From positions 3,534,001 through 3,598,000 of the forward strand of contig NC_023036.2 in the NCBI RefSeq assembly GCF_000317305.3: a stretch of 64,000 nt of DNA, read 5' to 3'. The position numbers and the translations under genes are program-made. Position 1 is the stretch's first letter. Every line of letters begins with the position of its first letter. Shown piece after piece: positions 9,439-17,295 of the stretch. The stretch comes from Mycolicibacterium neoaurum VKM Ac-1815D. Lineage in GTDB: Bacteria > Actinomycetota > Actinomycetes > Mycobacteriales > Mycobacteriaceae. The notes beneath the pieces were generated by a model, which was given only the letters and a program-made list of their open reading frames with translations, was not told the origin of the DNA and made no database searches.

Positions 9439-9455
9439 ATTCCGGCCATCGGAAC
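9439..9455. promoter_or_regulatory. Candidate operator, ATTCC-N7-GGAAC
   Basis: TTCC-GGCCATC-GGAA lies in the divergent interval 9368-9653, centred 80 bp upstream of the hydratase ATG on the minus strand and 207 bp upstream of the amidohydrolase GTG. Spacing and half-sites match those at 386, 432 and 15959. The rest of the 286-bp interval shows no other structure I can name. Confidence 0.45.
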
Positions 9456-9653
9456 ATGTGCCTGGACGCGCCATTCTCATCCGACTCAACGCCGCTAATT
9501 GCCTACACCGCAGCCGCTTCGAAGATTCCGACGCGAGCGCCGGACGCTTGGCGTGCGCTCGACACCGTCACCTTTCCGGTGGCCGGAATCGCCCGTTGCA
9601 GCGTCCTCGATGACTACTACGGTGGACACGACGCAAACGCAAGGAGCTGCATC

Positions 9654-10661
9654 GTGCCCTCGAAGACACCTGTCGTCGACATTCATGCTCATGTCTTCCC
9701 CGATGCTCTGGGTAATTTTGGCACCAAGGGCGATCCACGGTGGCCGCGGCTGATCACGGGATCGGCGGACGGCCAGATCATGTGCGGAGATCGGCTATTC
9801 CGACGCGTTCAACCTGCACTCTGGGACGTCGAGACCCGGCTGCGCGAACTCGACGACGCCGGCGTTGATCGTCAACTGGTATCGCCGGTCCCCGTAACGC
9901 TGGTGTACTGGGCGCCCGCAGACGAGGCGGCTTCCTTCGCGCGATCCATGAACGACGGCATCGCCGAACAGGTCGACGCGTCGCACGGGCGACTCGCGGG
10001 CCTTGGTGCCGTGCCTCTGCAGGACGTCGACCTCGCGATCGACGAACTCACCCGAATCGTCCACGAGTTGAAGCTCGACGGAGCGGAAATCGGCACCGTC
10101 ATCGGGGGCAGGGAGCTCGACGACCCGGCTTTGCGGCCATTCTTCGCAGCGGCGGAACGCCTTGGCGCAACGCTCTACGTCCACCCCCTCGACGGGGGCG
10201 AACACGTGATTAGAAGGTCCGGATCGCCGTACGACTTCGGTATCGGCATGCTGACCGACACGGCGATCGCGGCGACGGCACTGGTCTTCGGTGGCGTGCT
10301 CGAGGAGCATCCCACGCTGCGGATCGTGCTGGCCCACGGATGCGGTAGCTACGCCTGGACATATCCACGCACACGCACATGGGCTCAGTTCTCGGGAGCC
10401 GATCCCAGTCGGCTCGATGCACTCACGCGAATGCTCTGGGTCGACTCGCTGGTCTTCGACGGCGACCACCTGCCTCTGCTGGTGCGTCGCTTCGGCGCCG
10501 ATCACGTCATGGTGGGTACCGACTACCCCTTCATACCCGGCCAACTACGCGCCGCACCCGCATTGGTTCGTGATGCCGCGGACGACGGCCTGATCCGCCA
10601 CGAAGTGGCCGATGGCATCCTCTCCGGCAACGCCGAGACGCTACTCCATCGCTGCCACTAA
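9654..10661 (+). CDS. Amidohydrolase-2 family protein, decarboxylase (ACMSD) type
   Basis: The 335-aa protein opens with a metal motif DIHAHVFP (about residues 8-15), then has YVHPLDG, LAHGCG and GTDYPF, the His/His/His/Asp series of the amidohydrolase-2 barrel. Members include 2-amino-3-carboxymuconate-semialdehyde decarboxylase and aromatic-acid decarboxylases. In this cluster it may decarboxylate an aromatic acid or a ring-fission product. GTG 9654 is preceded by AAGGAG; the frame is open upstream without conserved sequence. It is transcribed alone, divergently from the hydratase operon. The family is certain; the specific reaction is inference. Confidence 0.85.
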   Translation: MPSKTPVVDIHAHVFPDALGNFGTKGDPRWPRLITGSADGQIMCGDRLFRRVQPALWDVETRLRELDDAGVDRQLVSPVPVTLVYWAPADEAASFARSMNDGIAEQVDASHGRLAGLGAVPLQDVDLAIDELTRIVHELKLDGAEIGTVIGGRELDDPALRPFFAAAERLGATLYVHPLDGGEHVIRRSGSPYDFGIGMLTDTAIAATALVFGGVLEEHPTLRIVLAHGCGSYAWTYPRTRTWAQFSGADPSRLDALTRMLWVDSLVFDGDHLPLLVRRFGADHVMVGTDYPFIPGQLRAAPALVRDAADDGLIRHEVADGILSGNAETLLHRCH

Positions 10662-10698
10662 TCCGCAGAAACCACGTCCACACCGACCAGGTCCGAAT

Positions 10699-10713
10699 AT
10701 TGTAGACGACAAT
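10699..10713. promoter_or_regulatory. GntR-like dyad ATTGT-N5-ACAAT
   Basis: A perfect inverted repeat, ATTGTagacgACAAT, lies in the 268-bp gap between convergent genes (amidohydrolase end 10661, ferredoxin end 10930). Sites of the TTGT-N-ACAA type are used by FadR-subfamily GntR regulators. No promoter-facing gene starts here, so it may be a leftover from a lost gene or a chance repeat. Nothing else is evident in the gap. Confidence 0.3.
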
Positions 10714-10929
10714 CGTTGCGTGGCAGTGGTTTCAGCGCATCTGCGAGTTGACCGACGGAAACAAGCATCATGCGCCGTCGGCTTGCCCGTCCCAGCGCCA
10801 TAGCGCACGACGTGCGGTGCACTTCGCCGTCTAGCAATCAACGCGGCGGTGACGAATCGATCTACTCAGCGTCGACCGTCGATGCTGACGCCACGTTTCA
10901 GGAACATCTAGGCCCTCCGATTCGCCGGG

Positions 10930-11238
10930 TCAAATCACGACATAGACGCTGTCGCCGTCGATCTCGACTGGATAGGACTTAAGCGCGACGGTCGCCGGAA
11001 GGCACAGCGCTTCGCCGGTGGCTACGTTGAAGCGCGCCATGTGCAAAGGACAGATGATCTCGTTGCCCTCGAGGTCGCCGTCCGTGCCTAGTGACCACTT
11101 CTCGTGCGTGCATGTATCAGACGTCGCGTGGAAGGCGCCATCGTCAGTGCGGTGCAGAGCGATGGCCCGATCCCCCGACACCGTCATGGAGCAGCCCTTG
11201 GCCAAGTCCTCCACGGAACAAGCCAGAATGCGTTCCAT
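10930..11238 (-). CDS. Rieske-type [2Fe-2S] ferredoxin of a multicomponent dioxygenase
   Basis: The 102-aa protein has the Rieske ligands in DTCTHEKWSL and ICPLHMARF (C-x-H and C-x2-H, about residues 42-66). It matches the BphA3/HcaC-type electron-transfer ferredoxins of about 105 aa. ATG 11238 is 8 bp after AAGGAG; a GTG directly before it is the alternative. It would pass electrons to one or both Rieske alpha subunits. No ferredoxin reductase is visible in the window. It is the last gene of the minus-strand run that begins near 15900, separated by 135 bp from the acyl-CoA dehydrogenase. Confidence 0.93.
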   Translation of the reverse strand: MERILACSVEDLAKGCSMTVSGDRAIALHRTDDGAFHATSDTCTHEKWSLGTDGDLEGNEIICPLHMARFNVATGEALCLPATVALKSYPVEIDGDSVYVVI

Positions 11239-11373
11239 CACTGAATCTCCTTCATTCGCGGCCTTGCTGTGGTGTTTCGAGCCCCCACACCGCAGCTTTC
11301 ATTCACGGGGTAATCCCTTCGGCGGGAGCGCAAACGGTGCCGGTCATCATCGGCCTGATCTTGGTGACGGTAT

Positions 11374-12546
11374 CTACGATGCGACCGAACCCGAGAGAGC
11401 ACGCGCGATGATCAAACGCTGTATCTCGCCAGATCCTTCGAAGATGTCCAAGATCTTCAGATCGCGGTACCACTTCTCCAACAAGAGACTCTCACCAGTC
11501 GCCTCCGGGCCGAGTAATTGGAGGCATCGCAACACGATTCGCTCACAGCTCTCAGGTATGTACGCCTTGGCAGCGGCAGCGGCTGTACGGTCGTTGACGC
11601 CGGAGTCGAGCAGAGACTGCGCACTACGGGCCACTAGGCGGCCTCGCTCCAGAGTCGCGTTCATCGCCGCAAGCTCCTTGGTGACCGCCCCCCACCGCTG
11701 CGTGGTGAATTCCGCTTCTTGGTCGTTGAGAATCTCAGCGGTGACGTCAATCGCCGCTTGCGCCGTGCCGATGGCCATGGCGGCGATGTTAGGGCGGTTC
11801 AGCGCCAGCGTCGCCAGCGCAGACGCCTGGCCGCGCAGCGTCGGAGCAAGCTCGCCGTCCTTCCACCCCAAAGCGTGGTCTACCGGGATGCGGCAATCGT
11901 CCAGGGAAAGGGCGGTCGTAGGCCACGCGCGAAGGCCGAGTTTATCCTCGTTCGCCTTGGTTACCACCAGCCCAGGTGTTCCGCCCTCGACGATGAAGGC
12001 GCGAATACCCCTGCCGCCGGCTGACTTGTCGATGGTCGCGAACACGACGATGTAATCTGCTACCGACCCGTACGAACAGTAGATCTTCGAGCCGTTCAAA
12101 ATCCATTCGTCGCCCTCGCGCACCGCAGTGGTGGCCACCAGGCTCGTGTCGGATCCGAAATGCGGTTCAGTCAAGGCGAATCCGGTGATCCACCCATTGG
12201 GTTCGACCGGGTCATACCAGCGCTCAATCTGTTCCTCGGTGCCCACGCTCTTGACGACTAGGTGGCCGATTCCGTTCGCGATTCCGTAGAGACCCCACAT
12301 GTCTCCGTACGAGATCGCTTCGTAGTAGGCAAGTCGGGTCACCCAGTATCCGTCACCGAAGTCCGGAACAGGCTCACGTCCCGGCAGACCCAAGGGGACC
12401 GTGGAGGCCTCCAAGATCTTCGGCCACTCCTCTGGGAAGCCATGATTGCGGTCGACCTCGCGAGCGTAGGGTCGGCATTGTTTGACTGACCAGTCCCGCA
12501 ATGCTGTTGCATAGTCTTGCAATTCGCGGCTTGTCTGCATGGGCAC
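11374..12546 (-). CDS. Acyl-CoA dehydrogenase, catalytic subunit of a probable pair
   Basis: The 390-aa protein has the full family layout: FAD-binding ITGFALTEPHFGSDTS, the middle beta domain, and a C-terminal helical domain ending DIFEGSGEIQRLIIARAL. The Glu of FEGS is the expected catalytic base. Two Met codons compete for the start (M1 or M3). It follows the second acyl-CoA dehydrogenase by 18 bp. It would dehydrogenate an acyl-CoA, perhaps a side chain or a ring-derived product. Because its neighbour lacks the base, the two may form one heteromeric enzyme. Confidence 0.92.
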   Translation of the reverse strand: MPMQTSRELQDYATALRDWSVKQCRPYAREVDRNHGFPEEWPKILEASTVPLGLPGREPVPDFGDGYWVTRLAYYEAISYGDMWGLYGIANGIGHLVVKSVGTEEQIERWYDPVEPNGWITGFALTEPHFGSDTSLVATTAVREGDEWILNGSKIYCSYGSVADYIVVFATIDKSAGGRGIRAFIVEGGTPGLVVTKANEDKLGLRAWPTTALSLDDCRIPVDHALGWKDGELAPTLRGQASALATLALNRPNIAAMAIGTAQAAIDVTAEILNDQEAEFTTQRWGAVTKELAAMNATLERGRLVARSAQSLLDSGVNDRTAAAAAKAYIPESCERIVLRCLQLLGPEATGESLLLEKWYRDLKILDIFEGSGEIQRLIIARALSGSVAS

Positions 12547-12564
12547 GATAGCTTTCCGTTCTGT

Positions 12565-13689
12565 CTACAGGGCTGGTTCGAAGGTCGTGATCAGCGGGTC
12601 GGAGTCGAGTGTCGACAGCGTTGCCGCGGCGCGGTACCACAGTTCTGCCGGGTGATCGGTGATGAAACCGTGGCCGCCGAGCGTCTGGACGGCCGTCCGG
12701 GTCGCGCGGTTGGCGACGTCGCTGGCATAGGCGACCGCACGGCTGATCGATGACGACTGGTCCGCGGCGCCACCGCTATCGCCGGTGTCGAGCGCGACGG
12801 CGAGTTCGCCGATTTCCAAGCGGGAAGCGTCTATCCGCATCCGAGCCTCTGCCAGCGGAAAGGAAACGCCCTGAAAAGTCGAGATGGGTTGCCCGAAGGC
12901 AATCCGCTCGTCGGCATATCGTGCGGCATAGCTCAGCGCGCGCTCGGCAAGGCCGATCGCCGTGGCTGCCGCTGATAGTCGAATGATCCCGATCGAGAGC
13001 AAGATGTCGTCGGCGTCAGCGGCTGTGCCCACGGCCCGATCAGAAGGCAGCGTGACGTCGAACGACACTGTGCCCCACGCTGCAGCTTTCAAACCCAGTG
13101 TCGGGCCATAGGGTTCGATGACGACACCCTCGGCGTTGGCGTCCACAACGGCTGCCCGCAGACCGCCGGTGTGGGAATCGACACCGATCACGACGAAGTA
13201 CTCTGCCGTCGAGGCGAAGGGGACGCCGACCTTGCGGCCTGACACTCGGATCGAACCCGGGTCGGTGTCGATGGACGTGGTGAACTCCGCTCCCCCCCGA
13301 CCGCGCGGTTCGTAGAGAGCCACGGCAGCCCGCGCGGAGGCGTCGCCGGTGAGCCGCCGGACCGCGGCTACATGGTCGCTGCCGCCGTGTCGAGCCAGTA
13401 GCAAAGCTGCATGGCCGGTGACGATCGCTGCAGATGCAATCGCGGCGTCGCCGTACGCTAGGTTCTCGACCGCTACCAGCCAGGTGGCGGCGTCCCCGAT
13501 GCCGACGCCGCCTAGCTCTTCGGGCACGGGAACGGTCAACCCGCTATCGAAGAGTTGCTGCCACAAATGCGTTGGTATGAAACCGGATTCGTCAGCCTGC
13601 CGAGCTGATGGCCATACCGCGTCCATACCGATGCCGCGCGCCAATTCGGCGACGTCACGTTGCTCTTCGGCGAGATTGGCGTTCCTCAT
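12565..13689 (-). CDS. Acyl-CoA dehydrogenase-like protein lacking the catalytic Glu motif
   Basis: The 374-aa protein has an acyl-CoA dehydrogenase fold (LTVPVPEELGGVGIG, YADERIAFGQPISTFQGVSFPLAEA, TLGGHGFITDHPAELWYR). The C-terminal segment, where the family has YEGT or FEGS, reads LSTLDSDPLITTFEPAL, so the base is missing. The middle domain is also short of the usual ALTEPxxGSD motif (ALYEPRGRGG). Partners of this kind are known in the alpha2beta2 acyl-CoA dehydrogenases of steroid catabolism (FadE28-FadE29 type). GGAGGAAAG precedes ATG 13689. Confidence 0.85.
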   Translation of the reverse strand: MRNANLAEEQRDVAELARGIGMDAVWPSARQADESGFIPTHLWQQLFDSGLTVPVPEELGGVGIGDAATWLVAVENLAYGDAAIASAAIVTGHAALLLARHGGSDHVAAVRRLTGDASARAAVALYEPRGRGGAEFTTSIDTDPGSIRVSGRKVGVPFASTAEYFVVIGVDSHTGGLRAAVVDANAEGVVIEPYGPTLGLKAAAWGTVSFDVTLPSDRAVGTAADADDILLSIGIIRLSAAATAIGLAERALSYAARYADERIAFGQPISTFQGVSFPLAEARMRIDASRLEIGELAVALDTGDSGGAADQSSSISRAVAYASDVANRATRTAVQTLGGHGFITDHPAELWYRAAATLSTLDSDPLITTFEPAL

Positions 13690-13705
13690 ACTTTCCTCCG
13701 GTTCA

Positions 13706-13924
13706 TCAGGTGGTTACTAGGTCTCCTGGTCGCAAGGCGTCACCCACGCGGAGCGGGGCTTCCCGGGCGCGGGTAAAGATCGAGCGGCCGTGGATTGTCG
13801 CGACGATGACTCCCCGGACCACCCGTGTGATGTTGCCGATCGCTCTGGGAAGGCCCGCGCAGTGTTTTACCGCGTCGATGCAGAGCGACCGGTGACACTG
13901 GTGGGTTCCACTGCACACGGACAA
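13706..13924 (-). CDS. Small Cys-rich ORF, unknown function
   Basis: A 72-codon minus-strand frame (TTG 13924, or GTG 13918) fills the gap between the dioxygenase stop at 13953 and the acyl-CoA dehydrogenase start at 13689. The N-terminus has the pattern C-x4-H-x-C-x4-C, and the C-terminus reads RAREAPLRVGDALRPGDLVTT. Third positions are G+C rich, as in neighbouring genes. No convincing ribosome site is visible and I do not recognise the family. It could be a small zinc-binding partner protein or simply an open frame. Confidence 0.3.
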   Translation of the reverse strand: MSVCSGTHQCHRSLCIDAVKHCAGLPRAIGNITRVVRGVIVATIHGRSIFTRAREAPLRVGDALRPGDLVTT

Positions 13925-13952
13925 TTCCGCTCGGCGAAATCGCCTCTGCGTG

Positions 13953-15017
13953 TCAATGGTAGACCGCGAACGCCTTGTTGGAATTGAAGATCTCGGTCTC
14001 TACGAAGTCACTCCACGTGAGCTTCATGTCCAGCGCATCCATCGCTCCCAAGAGACAGAACCAGTTGAGCATCTCGTGCTGCCCAGCTTCGACGATCTGC
14101 TTGCCAGTCACAGACTTCCAGGTGTCGAGGTCGCCCTCGGTGAGAGCCGCGTACAGCCTACGATCCGACGCCATATCGGGTCTGATGTGCCAATCCTTGT
14201 CGTTGAGGAAGGCGTGCGACCAACTGGACGAGGCAATCATCGCCACCCGCAGGTCAGTGTTCTGGATCGACTGCGCGATGGCGCGGCCGAGCTCAAAACA
14301 GCGCAACGGGGACGGTCCTGGCGGATCCACCACCTCCGTACGGAGGATCTCAGCAAACTTCGCCATACCACCGCGTCGGGCAATCACGAGTTCGCCGTAG
14401 CAATTCACCGCAATAGGCAGGATGGGATACGGGAATTTGCGGCCGGCGTTTTCGTAGTCCAGAAAGGTCTGCGTGTTGGCAAACGAATGCGGAAAGTGAA
14501 TGCCCTGACGGGGTTGATAGGAGTATGCACAGTCGAAGCCGGCGGCGAGGACGTCGGACACGACGCCCTTCGCGACCGCTTGTGCGCCTCGCATGGTGTA
14601 GGTGGTGTCATCCGGCAGATTCCAGATGTTCGGCGCCCCAAAGCGTCGTAGTACGCCGAATGGTTCGACCTGGGTATCCGGGTAGGCAAGAACACAAAAT
14701 GGAGGAACGACCTCTTCGCGGAAATTCTCATACTGGTCGTCACCCCAGACCAACACGACATCAGGCTCGAACTCGTCGAGCTCACGACGACAGATGCGTA
14801 GTGCCTCCAAGAGTGCGGCACGGTGATCCGCGGCTGCCGCCAGCCCGAAGTCATCGGACCACTCGCGGCGGCCGAGCTCCGGCCAATTCGCCGGATCCTT
14901 GTGTTCCGCCGGGATATCGGGATCGGACAACGTGCCGCGTAAGAGCATCGACATCTGCGCGTTGGGGCTCAGCAACATCGGGTAGTGCGTCATTCCTAGA
15001 CCAAGAATTGATGCCAT
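13953..15017 (-). CDS. Class III extradiol ring-cleavage dioxygenase (LigB/MhpB superfamily)
   Basis: The 354-aa protein carries the LigB-superfamily layout. GMTHYP near the N-terminus (His about 11) and later SSWSHAFL and GQHEMLNW supply candidate catalytic His residues. VVLVWGDDQYENFREEVVPPFCVLA resembles the PDHYNGFFYDVMPPFC block of MhpB. It would open a catechol-type ring between or next to the hydroxyl groups with Fe(II) and O2. GGGGGAGG precedes ATG 15017. It lies 19 bp after the ring-fission hydrolase in the same operon. It is the only ring-cleavage dioxygenase in the window. Confidence 0.88.
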   Translation of the reverse strand: MASILGLGMTHYPMLLSPNAQMSMLLRGTLSDPDIPAEHKDPANWPELGRREWSDDFGLAAAADHRAALLEALRICRRELDEFEPDVVLVWGDDQYENFREEVVPPFCVLAYPDTQVEPFGVLRRFGAPNIWNLPDDTTYTMRGAQAVAKGVVSDVLAAGFDCAYSYQPRQGIHFPHSFANTQTFLDYENAGRKFPYPILPIAVNCYGELVIARRGGMAKFAEILRTEVVDPPGPSPLRCFELGRAIAQSIQNTDLRVAMIASSSWSHAFLNDKDWHIRPDMASDRRLYAALTEGDLDTWKSVTGKQIVEAGQHEMLNWFCLLGAMDALDMKLTWSDFVETEIFNSNKAFAVYH

Positions 15018-15036
15018 GATTCGACCTCCCCCGGCG

Positions 15037-15900
15037 TTAGAGCTGGCCCGCCAGGAATTCGCGCACTGCCGTCACGAAACGCTGGTGCTGTTCGATCTGA
15101 GTCCAGTGCCCGCACTTGCCGATCCCGTAAAGCCGGGCATTGGCCAGGTGTTCGAAGAACCACAGCGCCGAGTCGAAGGTCACGAACCGGTCTTCACGGC
15201 CGTGCACGATCAGCACGTCATGGGTGATCGCAGCGACGTCGTCGGGCGTCAGCGACCACGGGTCGGAAGCATTGAGACCGGCGAACGTGGCGACGTGGGA
15301 TCGGGCCACATCCGGCCGTGACACGTGGGCCATCCGGCGTTCCGCCACTTGTCGTAGCTCGCTTCCGAACAGAGAGGGGTCGTAGACGAACGCCTCGAGC
15401 AGCGCAGTCATCGCCTCGGTGCTGGGCTTCTCGTAGAACCCGGCGAGCGCCGGAATCGACGGACCGGCAGGAATCGGTGCGCCGCCCGACCCCATGAGCA
15501 CGATTTTGTCGAGTCGATCGGGAACCCGTCGAGCAAGCTCCAGCGACCAGATTCCTCCCATCGAATTACCCACGGGAGTAACACGTTCCAAGCCAAGCAC
15601 GTCCAGCAACGCGATGAGGCTGTCGACCCGTGCAGTCGTGAATGCGGCCAAGCCCTGGGGCGGCGGATTCGGGTGCGTCGAGTCACCGAACCCAAGGACG
15701 TCGGGCGCCAAGCAGTAGTAGTCGTCGCTCAGGTCGCCCAGCACAGCCGACCAGTTGGACATGCCCGTCGCTCCGGGCCCGGACCCGTGCAGGAACAGCA
15801 CCGCCGGGCGGGAAGGATCTCCCGCCTCGTTCAGCAGCAATTGATGGTCTCCAACGGTCACATTTCGGGTGGTCACCGTCTTCGCCGTAGTCGTCGTCAT
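15037..15900 (-). CDS. Meta-cleavage product hydrolase (second copy)
   Basis: The 287-aa alpha/beta hydrolase has HGSGPGATGMSNW, nucleophile GNSMGG (Ser113), acid HGREDRFV, and His in GKCGHWTQIEQ. It is the same family as the product of 2695-3597 and is the direct neighbour of the dioxygenase, so it is the better candidate to process that enzyme's product. ATG 15900 follows GAGGAGG; five upstream codons are also open. It is the first gene of the minus-strand operon (hydrolase, dioxygenase, small ORF, two acyl-CoA dehydrogenases, ferredoxin). A perfect operator-like dyad lies 67 bp upstream. Confidence 0.93.
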   Translation of the reverse strand: MTTTTAKTVTTRNVTVGDHQLLLNEAGDPSRPAVLFLHGSGPGATGMSNWSAVLGDLSDDYYCLAPDVLGFGDSTHPNPPPQGLAAFTTARVDSLIALLDVLGLERVTPVGNSMGGIWSLELARRVPDRLDKIVLMGSGGAPIPAGPSIPALAGFYEKPSTEAMTALLEAFVYDPSLFGSELRQVAERRMAHVSRPDVARSHVATFAGLNASDPWSLTPDDVAAITHDVLIVHGREDRFVTFDSALWFFEHLANARLYGIGKCGHWTQIEQHQRFVTAVREFLAGQL

Positions 15901-15958
15901 TTCAGACCTCCTCAACGAGGACGATCATCGGCCCCGGCAAGCTACGCGTCTAAGTGCG

Positions 15959-15975
15959 GTTCCGTTCGATGGAAC
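15959..15975. promoter_or_regulatory. Operator-like inverted repeat GTTCC-N7-GGAAC
   Basis: GTTCCgttcgatGGAAC is a perfect 5-bp dyad with a 7-bp spacer, centred 67 bp upstream of the hydrolase ATG at 15900. It is the best copy of a motif that recurs at 386, 432 and 9439. I infer binding by a single, probably IclR-type, regulator not encoded in the window. Confidence 0.5.
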
Positions 15976-16089
15976 GCTTGCCTCAACGCATACGGCGACC
16001 AATGGGCACCCGGGACTGCCCCAAGTTCAGTTGACGCGCGGGAGGTCAATATCAGACCGCGGTTGCTACGGGTGTGGAGCGTTTCGTCT

Positions 16090-16517
16090 CTATCGGGTTG
16101 AGCTACCCAAGGTGTACTGCCTGCACCCTCGATGGCAAGTCCGCGCGATCCACGTGACGATCGCCAGGCGCAACTCGCCTATCGACGAGGTCGTCGTGCA
16201 CCGGCGGTCCGGACCTTGTGTTCAGTCCTCGCTGCTTGGCGAAGATCGACCAAATGCGCTCTTGAGAGCGGAGGAGTCGGGCCACCGTGTTCCCCACGGC
16301 GACGATCCGTGTGCGGGGAGCTAGGCAGCGATGAATCGGCACCCGAAAGCCGGGGCGTCGGCGTGGATTCCAGCGCGGCGTTGACTAGATGTGGGTCATC
16401 CCAATGGCGCTGTATCAGAGGATCTTTGCACCGCTTGCAGAACGCTTGGGCGGAGAACCGAAGCACCGGGCACGTCACCGTGACAAGCACGCCTTCGCCG
16501 GCAAGGTGACCGACCAG
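16090..16517 (-). pseudogene. Decayed IS3-family transposase (OrfB) remnant
   Basis: Three minus-strand frames in succession resemble the intact OrfB at 25854-26711. HLAGEGVLVTVTCPVLRF matches ELAGDGIPVAVTCRVLKL. SQERIWSIFAKQRG...GPPVHDDLV matches SQNQLWSVFGKKRG...GPPVHDDLV. GELRLAIVTWIARTCHR (ending at TAG 16090-16092) matches EELRIAIVTWIERTYHR. About 110 codons between the second and third blocks, including the DDE core, are missing. It is non-functional. The flanks 15976-16089 and 16518-16803 show nothing else I can name. Confidence 0.75.
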
Positions 16518-16803
16518 CGGGTGCACCTGTAACGGTGGCGGCTGGCCTGAAGCCGACTGGCAGTGTTGACGCTTGGTTCGGCTTGTGTGACCCCGGTACA
16601 CCCGACCCGATCAGTGCGGAGTCTTCAAACTGACCTGTCCCCGGGAGGAACCGGCGACGACACCGTCCGCACGGATGGCTTGATCAGAAGCTTGTCCACC
16701 ACCATCACTGATGGTGCGACCCGTTACAGCTGTGCTTCTGCGCGAACAGCATTCATCGGCGCCCCCAGAAAGGTAGCCGACAACAAACTGGGAGAGCTTT
16801 TCA

Positions 16804-17270
16804 ATGCCAACCATCGCCGACCCCTGCGACTACGTCGTCGGAGTGGACACCCACGCGCAGCACACACCTACTGCGGGCTGCGCGCGAAATCAGGAGACGT
16901 GATCGTCACGGCGACCTTCCCGGCGTCAGCAGCAGGAACTAACCGGGGCGTTGGCCTGGGTCGCGCGGTGTACTGGCACTGTCGTTGCCACCGTCGAAGG
17001 CGCATGCTCCTACAGCTCGATCCTCGTGGCGGCACTGGCAGCTCGAGGCATACCCGTCGGCGAGACGCGCCCACAACCACGATCCGCACATGCCCACGCC
17101 GGGTGGCCGATCACCTCGACGCCGAGGCCGCCGCCCGCTGGGTACTGGTCAAGAAATGCTCGCAACCCGCTGACCGGCGCCCGGGGCTTGCAATCTTCGT
17201 CGTACTTCCTCGGCATGATGCGAACTACTTGCCCACGAAAGAGGATGAACATCAATCGGGGGCTGTTCAA
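16804..17270 (+). pseudogene. Decayed IS110-family transposase remnant
   Basis: ATG 16804 opens MPTIADPCDYVVGVDTHAQH, the DEDD N-terminus typical of IS110 transposases. Successive frames then read HTYCGLRAKSGDVIVTATFP and ALAWVARCTGTVVATVEGACSYSSILVAAL, and after that a DHLDAEAAARWVL segment recalling SDPIDAEAAARAVL. At least two frameshifts separate the blocks and the C-terminal half is absent. It abuts the TetR gene's 3' end. Confidence 0.7.
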
Positions 17271-17295
17271 GCGGCCACGTGACCGCCTTGAAGCC

